Of a stretch of 39,165 nt of DNA, positions 34,601 to 39,165 are shown in pieces. A model generated the notes under the pieces. That model saw nothing but the letters and a program-made list of their open reading frames with translations. It was not told the origin of the DNA and did no database searches. The stretch covers positions 1 to 39,165 of the forward strand of contig QWII01000094.1 in assembly GCA_021405325.1 (NCBI GenBank). Reading direction: 5' to 3'. Each line of letters starts with the position of its first letter. The stretch's first letter is position 1. Source of the stretch: Caldilinea sp. CFX5. GTDB lineage: Bacteria > Chloroflexota > Anaerolineae > Caldilineales > Caldilineaceae. Both the position numbers and the translations under genes were made by a program.

Positions 34601-36965
34601 AGAGCAGCTTGGCAATGCGATCCTCCGCCGCTTCGCGCACCGATACCCCGTAGATCGCCAAGGTCGCCTGGTCGATCATCTGCTCGCCCGCAAAGGGCAA
34701 CACCGGGATCAGGCCACAACCATTGAGCGGGATGACGCGCGGATCGCCGCCGCTGTTTTCGACGGTGACAATATGGCCGCCGAGCGAGCGGTCACGCAGC
34801 TTGGTCTGGACAAAATTCCCGATGACGACGCCATTCGAGGAGAGGGTGACGGGGCCAACCAGCCGTTTGCCCGGTTTATCACAACTGCCCTCGCGGATGT
34901 AGAGGAAGCCTGCCGTTGCGCGGTTCTGCTGGTCGATCAGGGAACCCTGCACCGCCAGGTCGCCCCCCTGTTGCGTCAGGATTACATTCCCGCGGATGCC
35001 AATGCCTAGATCGGTGCTCTCCTGCGTGAGTGAGATCGCCACTTGCGGGGTTGCTAACAAGGGCAGGTTATACGGTGCGCTGGGGATGCGGATCTCCAGC
35101 ATGGGGATTAGGTCGGTGTCATCAGGGCGATTGTCGCGATCTTGCACGTTGCCGGCGCTGTCAGCCGGCCAATCGAGCTTGTTGAGCGCATACCAGAGGT
35201 GGTCGGGGTTGGTGGGGCGCAGTTGAAACTCGACTAGCGCGGTTTTGCCCGCCGTCAGCCCATCGACCGCCAGTTGTAGCGGGTTGGTGTCGCTAAAGAT
35301 TGTCGTCCAGCGGCGCGCCGGCGAAATATCGACATTATCGGGCACGCCATCATTGTCGTTGTCACGGTCAAAGAGATCAGGCGTGCCGTCGTTATCGGTA
35401 TCCTGGCCGGGGAGCGTTGGGGTGCGCCATTCCTCTTCATCGCTCAGGCCATCGCCATTGCTATCCAGTTCGGTCGGGTTGGTGTGCCACTGTTTGCCAC
35501 CCAGCGTAAAGCCGGCAATCTCTACACTGTCGGTGATGGCGTCATTGTCGCTGTCGGGGTTGTTGGCGTCGGTGCCCAGTAACTCTTCCTCACGGTCGTT
35601 CAGGCCGTCACCGTCGCTGTCCAGGGTGGGATCGGCCTGGCTGTTGAAGAGCCAATCTTCCAGTTGGCGGGTGCTTTCACTCTGTTCGGGGTTGCTGCCC
35701 AGCACCGCCTCTTCCACATCGCTCAATTGATCGCCGTCGCTGTTCTGGCCGCGGTCGGCGCGCAACTGGGCTAACAGTTCGGCAGCGGCGGGGGCGCTGC
35801 TCATGGCAGCGTTCCCTTGACTTGCCCGTTGCAGCGCTTCGGCGTCGCGCTGTAGTTGCTGTTCCCGTTCCTGGCGAGCAGCAAAGCGGTTGGCGGCTGT
35901 CGCAGCCTGGGCGCTTTGCACCAACGGGCCACTGATCATGGCGGCGATACAAAGAATCGCCAACGTCCGGTAGACCAGCGCCGACCGCCGCCAGCGCACA
36001 ACCAACAGGGTAAAGCCGCCACCCACCAGTAGCAGGGCGCTGCCCCAGAGGACCGGCCACAGGCGGTGATTGGCGTCGGCAAGGGCCGCTTGCACAGTAG
36101 ACTGCCAACCGACGGGCGCGGTTTGCAAGGCCGGGTCAAACACAAAAGAGACATCCAGTTTAGCGGCGATCCAATGCCCATCTTTGGGCGGGAATTGGAG
36201 ATTGACCAATTGGCGGAGCGGCAGTCCATCGGCCCCAACCCACAACTCGCCTGTGCCCTGCATCTCCGCAAAGTATTGGGGAAGGTCGAGTTGACTTTCG
36301 GCGGTTAACTCGCCGCGTTGGATCATCTGCGTCCGCAAGCGGTCGCGCAGATAAACGGCAAAAGCAGGGCCGTCGATGCGGTAACTGTACCGGGTGGTGG
36401 ATGGGGAATTGGGGCTTGGTGATTGTGTTGGTTGTGCAGAATCTAGAAGCCTCACGTCGGTGGCGGCGACCAGGAAGGAGGTAAAGTCGCCCTGGGGGAT
36501 GAGGGCGTCGGTAAAGTTGCTGATTTCGCGCCACTCCTCACCGGGGGCGCGGGCCAGCAAGCGACCGGCCTCGGCTTTCATCTCGACGCCGCTGGCGCGA
36601 TCCAGCACGCTGCCGCCTTGTGACCAGAGGGTCATCTGGAGGGTCTGGTCGCGCAAATTGGTCGCACCTTCGATGCGTACTTCCTGGCGCTCACTGCTCT
36701 GCCCGACATTGGTGACGCCGGCAACCGGCACTACATCTTGCAGCAGATTGGCCCGGAATTCATAAGCGCCCGCTGTCCGCACCCGTTGCCAGATCTGGCT
36801 GATGGCGTTTTCGGGGGGCGACGGTTGGTGCGCCCAAGTCACCGCGCCATAGCCCAGCAAGAGTAGAAGCAGTGCGCTGCCCACGGCGAAAAGCAGACGC
36901 CGGCTACGCTGGGGGTGCAGAAGGGTGAAGAGAAAACGGTTGGTCAGTGAACTTTGGGTTGACAT
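22680..36965 (-). CDS. Giant multidomain exoprotein (TSP3/LamG/YWTD/PPC, YLPL tail)
   Basis: A 4761-residue protein. Order by residue: anchor helix 24-44; a beta-rich N-module to 300; hydrophobic helices 305-323 and 331-350, the latter ending QSAQA like a cleavable signal; Asp-rich TSP3-type calcium repeats 407-547 (DSDGDGLNDREE pattern); a hydrophobic block 1225-1392; more TSP3 repeats 1660-1754; Ig-like modules; a LamG/concanavalin domain about 2262-2424; a YWTD-type propeller 2589-2866; a DUF11 module 2898-3023; two further, mutually similar propellers 3033-3315 and 3315-3582; a PPC domain 3612-3734 (DVDWFALDLTAG); Ig-like domains; a DOMON/CBM9-like domain 4061-4254; another DUF11-type region; Ig-like repeats; a Pro/Thr linker and IYLPLINR. 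Predicted surface or extracellular, calcium-dependent adhesion or scaffold role. AAAGGT precedes the ATG. Module boundaries are approximate. Confidence 0.85.
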   Translation of the reverse strand: MSTQSSLTNRFLFTLLHPQRSRRLLFAVGSALLLLLLGYGAVTWAHQPSPPENAISQIWQRVRTAGAYEFRANLLQDVVPVAGVTNVGQSSERQEVRIEGATNLRDQTLQMTLWSQGGSVLDRASGVEMKAEAGRLLARAPGEEWREISNFTDALIPQGDFTSFLVAATDVRLLDSAQPTQSPSPNSPSTTRYSYRIDGPAFAVYLRDRLRTQMIQRGELTAESQLDLPQYFAEMQGTGELWVGADGLPLRQLVNLQFPPKDGHWIAAKLDVSFVFDPALQTAPVGWQSTVQAALADANHRLWPVLWGSALLLVGGGFTLLVVRWRRSALVYRTLAILCIAAMISGPLVQSAQAATAANRFAARQEREQQLQRDAEALQRASQGNAAMSSAPAAAELLAQLRADRGQNSDGDQLSDVEEAVLGSNPEQSESTRQLEDWLFNSQADPTLDSDGDGLNDREEELLGTDANNPDSDNDAITDSVEIAGFTLGGKQWHTNPTELDSNGDGLSDEEEWRTPTLPGQDTDNDGTPDLFDRDNDNDGVPDNVDISPARRWTTIFSDTNPLQLAVDGLTAGKTALVEFQLRPTNPDHLWYALNKLDWPADSAGNVQDRDNRPDDTDLIPMLEIRIPSAPYNLPLLATPQVAISLTQESTDLGIGIRGNVILTQQGGDLAVQGSLIDQQNRATAGFLYIREGSCDKPGKRLVGPVTLSSNGVVIGNFVQTKLRDRSLGGHIVTVENSGGDPRVIPLNGCGLIPVLPFAGEQMIDQATLAIYGVSVREAAEDRIAKLLYVPLTLRTDDPARLNGNRALPTSQTPRGARVAFSGLMPYVAGTAWTQTHQVRMVWNVQVQTDLPCDRGQPSCPQNLNIPTTIQTYPDDWTLTGLDVRQEEGVNLAIAYEDPSVDVDLREPVPLFELAEGLNNTFMAGRSNNGRRDLTVTEIARRFNRTTNGAVSPEERFGIDNLLVVEEQHYATLDSMARATIDRAQAILQANFSSRWSASTPISPTLLYAYEWQSRALNLDQQGGSDAVQWDATGRQLTVSFRSDNAAPAQTLASLKLQPYRFNGSTWQTYGLAEYWQTLESFYAPDLAAEIAADPGNHLAYGKLRALQLYTFVLGNGLQQVVQLGSKPLIGATKSDKELKTLLSDTGKVSKVILFVPGKVLKAYFNDFQTLSANDQAKIGGKREQFLFLLQKAYLAERGDYAIHVDSSRPSPVGKLVSRIKNLTLANGLLLASVGFTAALVLTQMALSLATIGVKDPKVKSDLAIAVASFTLIVEAYTKIWVPLTKGKFITQASKTTLTKFGLTDKLGSIKCARIMAAVGLVISLGVAWGYFIYAVASGTVKSSVEINTLLAFTIASTIVTLLLFAISAIPIVGQIIGAVIAVVDAILTIVCEAGVKELRGIVAGTQGKGSCFTLSGALTEFLAKNFYAADTIFNFSGVTVPSSQRFPAIRKLGFTLGAPEKGLTAGNTLTAYVDVGGSLPPKVPTDKVFWGGDAYSPSRIKQTRIAASLSSKPITITLQPNVIATDEFKFLDFTQVMTYVQGAEGTLRVTAIDQFPLYAGRLADQRLSEPLGPLPAGINTGIGKALYLNVGMRLPIIHCYLGSLCDAVAVSEREDGLSPSNFSHAILTTTLFTLDVLPATLDGFYARNWGRASGGPIGFATPTDLDGDGLRNAASGGLDPDDSKVDSDGDGLPDPYEFDYRQLGLTNGGGLIDPLSKDGDGDTLCDDLELLLGSNPNRADSDGDTLLDGQEVYHPECANPTVWSGGWRFTYDAVNNQTVRINSDPRAADVDLDGMTDAFELDRHRQNPALYPYNPNVFTPSPIALVTTVDDADNVVRPGATLRYTATVANFLPDTTLVSSGVVTTTFPAALGGAQRHDAFLLSAGQARSFANSLTASGGSLQAEINNTVNAQLFATAGVTLTGAANFNYSQKSVVAIDSDAPQSQLTSPNYVKAGGFYILGGVASDPTSYIKGVDVRIAGQNDFSRATGGEAWTYTWQVPSGDGRYTIESRAIDAVDNVQNPPASRAILVDATPPSLTTDQSNSGYLPTKRNSDLQWLVTLSGAVSDPTIGGDAGSGVKDVEVLVEPRSSDWQKATVNGSSWSLVYPLSRYDANNSLLADVSGQYTVSVRAADNVENRHTPANYLRYTIRLETAPPVARLVSIGDRVTSSGNAVTVTSTSLITQPLVLTGTVNDPGNFASGVQAVEIAFTPAQVVATLGNAAALFYLNDRPGQTFYWDANSATGDSHGSCLNECPTNGAPGIYGSAVQFSGAQVINATTNLSETQLSVSLWFDTSDVNSGLFAAIDSTANVADRTLYLTNGNLCASVRGVQTDEICTAGRNYSDGQWHQAVLVLDENAPFRLYVDGQLGAAAGLVRASTLTTQNAIRLGQGFAPSGEKRLNGRLDEVEIYNASLSAEAVAALYRRWQPVTLSNPGATQSNWSYPLPAGLEGIYQIELRSQDMVGNRNDDRRDLWPQWRGIIDTTAPRVNLNASFSGSGATAQTTYNLTLEDFNLTVEGYTGVCPLAAATYRYDTSAFWQRFGGNTPGLRKVTMTCTVNGFPVSGETVKYASATACDRYGRCTQVTEGRDLLYWATTENASGLSAIRRANLNGGFEREALLENLPRITGLATDEQRGHLYWLERDTSVTGRVRRADLNGQNVTTIPLNPPPALSQVTFPATFDLAVNPPGGKLYWSEENHIRWANLDGSGAATLFTLPTGPDPQPDRIGSLVVDSVNGKIYFGAIDLVTNGGDALAATSHSQIWVINADGSNASVLVNSNSLQNVAVIGLALTQDKSRLYWTQRKRLADRTSSGDGFFSVATSGGAPVAVIPNASVTFISMLEVSPAPANNPNYAYWSVGNTIQQIDLVKTQAGYFADEPSLHLIGASATARLPGLTTTASDLELRRDAYAGVIAVGRVIDYGLTVRNNGPVRAGNIEVVATLPANTSFVTPGSSPTCAPSGPDQIACTLAQLADGAEQKLVIRVQVDAGATPGSTLTTNVTVSHSQSDPQPANNSISFADTQVIAAPPAAPPSNNYLYYGLNNALYRLRTDGSPANERIVGPPTIGNEVVQGVAVDLRNARVYFAARPSGVSGAGYIRRANLDGTGVTTIYTDTTAPWPTYLALDVDNNQLYFTHGGEFGGVSSGDSIKRITLTGGGETTIVSGVTAPLGLALNPVRAELYWSEGGATPRIRRTALNAINPQTVVADVTAYDLTADPGADLLYYRRADSATNDNSVYRVLRDGGSLTALTFGLTFHGPALDLANGQFYWWDGTVVGTIFRYGLAGPFPVTNANATQLYAGTGRPTSQVVFAPAVSRYLYWGVNNSLRRIRANGGGTAETVVTAPTISADEVIEGVAVDSAGGKVYVATRPTGAATAGYIRQLNLNGSGAKTIYTDTVAPYPTYLAFNAASGQLYFTHGGASNGNAIKRINSDGSGETTLIGNLVGVTGLAVNATSNELYWADGSGQLRRATLAGGNPQTIRNQVYAFEINLDVANRLYYRTRNNSSIFAIQPNGSGLATVQSGNAGGGPVVDVGSDALYWIDKSVSGVIYRATLTGSNPTNIGTTGARPTSQLALAFTDGPVVLAAQSAANLVAEGKAQPGLAAPFAQAVCPVDGYEPDETSATATVVNVGNASPNHNLHTAGDVDWFALDLTAGLRYLVSAVAEGSDADTLLELYGSDGTTLLASNDNLAADQLDSQVSFDAPADGRFYVKVQTTSGAGVAACNTNYALRSEVAAAVLLPRLPSAPPAGNTPPVLDSVVLTPTNQTRLESLNQTTVGGAAYAGAAGAGIATLTVTLNGAPFYSVTPGGSITQTTWTQPWTPASEGIYTFRSVVADSSGRVQTQTTPITVFVDLAAPQVTLARTTFTMTHQAPESRQVIVSGTASDSLGLALVEVNAGGTGWQTAMVANGGWQLGVDFADANGGVTPIQVRATDLAGRVTTINANVTVDIGAPLFDRNQVQISNNGTPIASTATITQPNPTLAITWPAATGATRYYVGWTTSPTATLSSLTFYGAPGSHSQAVGDATRVYAHVVAVDGLGNQRVESFGPLAIDSPATPDLIDDLRDLRWQQTGGSQLSADRAVSKGAGATVGLDVPQRFFLSWNGANLRVGWNGADWDQQGDLFVYFDTGSGGATQLYNPYNDGTTIGLPPGMTASHVIWVRDNRSAALLQAGGNGWTPITVLDSSRFATGADVDVDGEVVPSTQLLLPFSLLGINSNTALGVLAVASEGNGLRLWAAAPDMNPLNSAWAINPQAAGRTLNNFALTLYHRWPNLNLGQIPNVTSSHPFADSDLAVTVESLWPSNGAGFLASDLLDLLAFNRPLDGNGDGVIDVALPGATAVQPVGNGLTVQYRIHYANSGPAPARNVTVNLIGRGALNLSNGAVNLGDVAPGAAGVVTVTASIGSGAFAELEARVSDGAHGLYDFWLYHHPVDNAAPTAVVIEPINDFAQPGVQLIGGTVQDASAVPMVELQARFLPGGATTSTTCSDETPNDGAWSCLWDAGALVGVDAVELQARAVDRFGNMSAFSPVVTLGADLTPPQVTLSAQSEAALADGYLNATEANLSGQISDNRNAAAVAICNTVIDPGVGLPACRLVNGAANAANAPWSLALETFDEDGVPLSLSFAGIDGAGNRGEAIIRTFRLDVTPPVITPTATSADQPVIRGLVSDGGQVARVLVRITAPDGSVQRVAAILEGNSWSYTPVLSTAGVYQLIIEAYDGAGNGAVAGPFTRIVDNVPTPTPTPPVPPSTKQIYLPLINR
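26220..27868 (-). repeat. Tandem duplicated YWTD-type propellers inside the giant gene
   Basis: The segments 27022-27868 and 26220-27021 encode two similar propellers. Both begin YLY[YW]G[LV]NN and contain EGVAVD or QGVAVD, GYIR, TIYTDT, PTYLAF or PTYLAL, LYFTHGG, a late LYW/LYY strand and GRPTSQ or ARPTSQ. The order of blocks is identical, pointing to an internal tandem duplication of about 280 codons. The propeller at about 28371-29199 is more distant. Confidence 0.78.
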
Positions 36966-37065
36966 TACGTGTTACCTTTGAAAAATAAGCACGAATCGTT
37001 TGAATAAGCTGATTTATAACATTTATAGGTCTGGCCGGCCTACTCTTGTACTCGGTGCATAACTC

Positions 37066-37287
37066 CTATAGCTCATAGTCATCTTGGCGGGGTGCGGTGA
37101 TGGTTGGTGGATCAACAGTCGGCGGCGCGGATAAGGTTGCCAGCAGAAAGGCGAACATCTGGCTAACCTCGGCAAAATTGATACGTTCGCCGGTGGTGGT
37201 AGCCTGGAGCGCGGCGCGCCAGGGATCATCGGGTTGATCACGCCAGAGCCGGAGGAGATAAGAGTGATAGTTTGGGTTGACGGACAT
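37066..37287 (-). CDS. Small conserved-type hypothetical protein
   Basis: A 73-residue protein with an AGGAAAGG ribosome site just upstream of its ATG. The segment YHSYLLRLWRD, WRAALQATTTGERINFA and QMFAFL follows a pattern I know from small Chloroflexota proteins (SYLLRLWR, WRASLEDPxTGER.GFA, LFAFL), which argues that it is a real gene. No function is known. It has no signal peptide or membrane segment; the C-terminus is Pro/Thr-rich and disordered. It lies 100 nt upstream of the giant gene in the same direction and is divergent from the second SARP regulator, so it may be first gene of the giant protein's transcript and a target of that regulator. Confidence 0.7.
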   Translation of the reverse strand: MSVNPNYHSYLLRLWRDQPDDPWRAALQATTTGERINFAEVSQMFAFLLATLSAPPTVDPPTITAPRQDDYEL

Positions 37288-37401
37288 AGTGACCTTTCCT
37301 GGATTGATGAGTTACGGCCAGGATAGCAGGGCGTCGTCAAAAAAACGTCAAAAGATAGCGCGATTTTGTGTTACAAAATGATGATAATCGTCAAAAACAC
37401 T

Positions 37402-37429
37402 TTGAAGGTGAACATAGTTCTGGTATACT
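37402..37429 (+). promoter_or_regulatory. Predicted extended -10 promoter of the second SARP gene
   Basis: TTGAAG (37402-37407), a 16-nt spacer and TATACT (37424-37429) with TG in extended -10 position. The leader to the ATG at 37518 is about 80 nt. The remaining sequence of the divergent 37288-37517 gap shows nothing else recognisable. Confidence 0.58.
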
Positions 37430-37517
37430 TACCACTCATTGCCGTTTTACAAGGCTCACCTTTCTTGCTGTTCTGCATCAATTCATCGCGATGACCGATT
37501 ACCAGTGAAGGGGTCTG

Positions 37518-39165
37518 ATGTCGTTTGCGCTCCAACTTTTGGGAACTGTTCAGGTAACTTGGGATACTCAACCCCTCAAATTTGCGACCGAACACACACG
37601 CGCCCTGCTGGCCTATCTGGCCGTGGAAGCCGATGTTGCCCACCGCCGCACCAGGCTGGCGACCCTGCTTTGGCCGGAAGAGGATGAGGCCACCGCCCGT
37701 CATAACTTGCGCCAGGCATTGTTTTTTCTCAAACAGAGCCTGGCGGTTGTACCGGCATGGGAGAAGCTGCTCCAGATTACCGCCACGACGGTGCAATGGC
37801 ATAGCCAGGCGGTGACGGTCGATCTGCGCGCCTTTCAAGCCCGGTGGCGGCAGAGTCAGACGCATGACCATCCGCCGGCCCAGCTTTGCGCCGCTTGTGT
37901 GGAAGAGCTTACTCAAGCCGTCGCCCTTTATGGCGGCGAATTTTTGCAAGGGCTGCTGCTCAAGGATAACCCGCTCTTTGAAGAGTGGGTGCTATTGCTG
38001 CGCGAGCAGAGCCACCGGCAAGCGCTGACCATGCTCAATGCGTTGACCACTCACTACGCGGCGACAAGCACTTATGACCAGATGGCGCACTATGCTGCCC
38101 GCCAGGTAGCGCTGGAACCTTGGCATGAAGAAGGCCACCGCCAGTTGATGCAGGCGTTGGCTGCCCAAGGGCAACAGAGCGCCGCCCTACGCCAGTATGA
38201 AAAGTGCCGCCAGATCCTCCAACAAGAGCTAGGCGCGCCCCCTTCTGCCGAGACGACCAGGCTTTATGAGCAGATCCGCACCGGCGCCTTTGCCAAGGTG
38301 ACAGGGTCCGGGGGTGACAAGGTGAGTGATCGTACTGTCACCTTGTCACCCCCGGACCCTGTCACCCCCGCACGGCTGCACAACCTGCCCGTTCACCTGT
38401 CGCCGTTGGTCGGACGCAGCCAGCAGTTGGCGCAACTGCGCACCCTGCTCCGCACCCCAGGCCAGCGGCTGCTGACCTTGGTAGGGATGGGGGGCATGGG
38501 GAAGAGCCGGCTCGCCCTGGCGTTCATGGAACAACTAGCGGTCGAAACGCCGCCGCCTTTTGCCGACGGCGTTTGGTTTATTTCCCTGATTGGCGTGGCG
38601 ACCAATGGGGACAATCTTCCCGAAGCGCTGGCGGGCGTCGTGTTCGACGTGCCCGACAACCCGACGGCGGCCGACTATCCCGCGGGACGTCGCGAAGTCG
38701 CCAACCTGGTCAGCGCGCTGTACCAGTACATGCTGATCATGACCGAGAGCATCTTCCTGCAGCCGCCGGAGCACCAGAAGCTGTACTTCAACCAGGCGCT
38801 GCACCGTTCGATGATCTGGATCCTCGACAAGCTCTTGCAGCAGATGCGCCAGGTCTCGCTGCAGCCGACCAACGCCTCGCCGTCGAGCGTGCGCCTCGCG
38901 CCCACGTTCGAGAACGTCGACATCGGCCCGCGCAACAAGGCCTTCGCCACGCTCGTCTCGATCTGCAGGAACCTCGATGCGCGCTACGGCAACGCGCCGT
39001 GGTACACCACCGGCCTGCAGTACTACGTGCAGATGATCCCGAGCCTGCCCGACGTCAGCGCGCTGTGGGCGACGCCGGGCGCAGCCGGCGCGCCCGGCTG
39101 CGACGTGTCGAAGTACCAGGGGATTCCGAAGTTCCCGAAGTATCCGCCGGCCACGGTCGGCGAAG
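37518..39165 (+). CDS. SARP-type BTAD / NB-ARC regulator, 3' part replaced and running off the window
   Basis: The frame is open from ATG 37518 (GAAGGGG just upstream) to the window end, 549 codons, with no stop. Residues 1-95 are the winged helix (LQLLGTVQVTWDTQPLKFA, ALLAYLAVE, LATLLWPEE, NLRQALFFLK). About 100-255 is the BTAD domain (LYGGEFLQGL, FEEWVLLLRE, RQYEKCRQILQQELG). Residues 260-283 are encoded by a palindrome. Then LSPLVGRSQQL and the Walker A motif GMGGMGKSR (323-331) begin an NB-ARC domain that follows the family to about FADGVWFISL. Beyond about residue 370 the similarity ends: no Walker B (LLVLDNFE-type) appears where the sister protein 18351-21764 has it 70 residues after Walker A, and composition changes sharply. 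The first 370 residues are a confident regulator; the rest is not. Confidence 0.85.
   Translation, partial: MSFALQLLGTVQVTWDTQPLKFATEHTRALLAYLAVEADVAHRRTRLATLLWPEEDEATARHNLRQALFFLKQSLAVVPAWEKLLQITATTVQWHSQAVTVDLRAFQARWRQSQTHDHPPAQLCAACVEELTQAVALYGGEFLQGLLLKDNPLFEEWVLLLREQSHRQALTMLNALTTHYAATSTYDQMAHYAARQVALEPWHEEGHRQLMQALAAQGQQSAALRQYEKCRQILQQELGAPPSAETTRLYEQIRTGAFAKVTGSGGDKVSDRTVTLSPPDPVTPARLHNLPVHLSPLVGRSQQLAQLRTLLRTPGQRLLTLVGMGGMGKSRLALAFMEQLAVETPPPFADGVWFISLIGVATNGDNLPEALAGVVFDVPDNPTAADYPAGRREVANLVSALYQYMLIMTESIFLQPPEHQKLYFNQALHRSMIWILDKLLQQMRQVSLQPTNASPSSVRLAPTFENVDIGPRNKAFATLVSICRNLDARYGNAPWYTTGLQYYVQMIPSLPDVSALWATPGAAGAPGCDVSKYQGIPKFPKYPPATVGE
38297..38366. repeat. Perfect 29-bp inverted repeat inside coding sequence
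   Basis: Arms 38297-38325 and 38338-38366 are perfectly complementary over 29 bp with a 12-nt loop; the core is GACAGGGTCCGGGGGTGAC. It encodes a low-complexity linker (TGSGGDKVSDRTVTLSPPDP) between the BTAD and NB-ARC domains without breaking the frame. It is unrelated in sequence to the other palindromes in the window. Confidence 0.9.
38640..39165 (+). other. Compositionally foreign segment, probable chimeric join
   Basis: From about 38640 to the end, roughly 94% of codons in the open frame end in G or C (about ten exceptions in some 175). Sampled 60-nt lines reach 70% GC, against 53-62% in lines from the regulator upstream. The encoded sequence (LVSALYQYMLIMTESIFLQ, LHRSMIWILDKLLQQMRQ, WYTTGLQYYVQMIPSLPDV) is helical, clearly protein-like, and belongs to no family I recognise. 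The exact join cannot be fixed by eye and lies between about 38590 and 38645. Confidence 0.75.

Noticed and set aside
38640..39165. Naming the C-terminal segment of the last open frame as a specific enzyme or ferritin-like protein
   Set aside because: It is protein-like and helical, but no motif is distinctive enough for a family call by eye.

Overview
The window looks like a chromosomal segment of a Chloroflexota bacterium (Anaerolineae/Caldilineae-like), probably a metagenome contig. This is inference from gene content: AfsR/SARP-type regulators fused to NB-ARC and TPR modules, a deazaflavin (F420)-dependent reductase family protein, an expanded set of uroporphyrinogen-decarboxylase-like (URO-D) methyltransferase-fold paralogues, a Uma2 nuclease-fold protein, and very large secreted YWTD/LamG/TSP3 proteins ending in a YLPL-type tail. 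No rRNA, tRNA or CRISPR array was seen.

Region 1 (1-11.8 kb, all minus strand) is an array of six URO-D-like genes (917-2131, 2183-3250, 3389-4687, 6080-7147, 8264-9277, 9372-10427), one more distant relative (4731-5963), a DUF1638 protein (146-889), a GNAT acetyltransferase (7866-8303), an F420-type DDN-family reductase (7151-7726) and an aldo/keto reductase (10690-11718). No corrinoid protein or dedicated substrate methyltransferase lies in the window, so the methyl-transfer role is inferred from family. Near-perfect palindromic elements of several unrelated sequences sit just 3' of the last gene of each short block and divide the array into about six units.

Region 2 (11.8-18.3 kb) holds a plus-strand Uma2-family gene with a good promoter, then a minus-strand exoprotein group. 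In transcription order this is a short phage-tail-collar protein (17090-18028), a 1096-residue helical protein whose C-terminus resembles the TcB-binding end of Tc-toxin A subunits (13774-17064), and a 326-residue cadherin-like secreted protein (12632-13612). Divergent from them is a full-length SARP/NB-ARC/TPR regulator (18351-21764).

Region 3 (21.9-37.3 kb) contains a decayed AAA-like/PD-(D/E)XK gene (21948-22596) and a 14.3-kb gene for a 4761-residue multidomain exoprotein. Its two halves appear to be an anchored N-terminal module and a second, internally signal-peptided secreted protein. A conserved-looking 73-residue protein (37066-37287) follows. A second SARP/NB-ARC regulator (37518 onward) is divergent from it, so the layout of region 2 (regulator divergent from large exoproteins) is repeated.

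Region 4 (about 38.6 kb to the end) has a sharp change in GC content and codon use inside the second regulator. Its NB-ARC domain is replaced by an unrelated, very high-GC3 sequence that stays in frame. The most economical explanation is an assembly chimera; recombination is possible. The last ~520 bases should not be attributed to this organism without read-level support.
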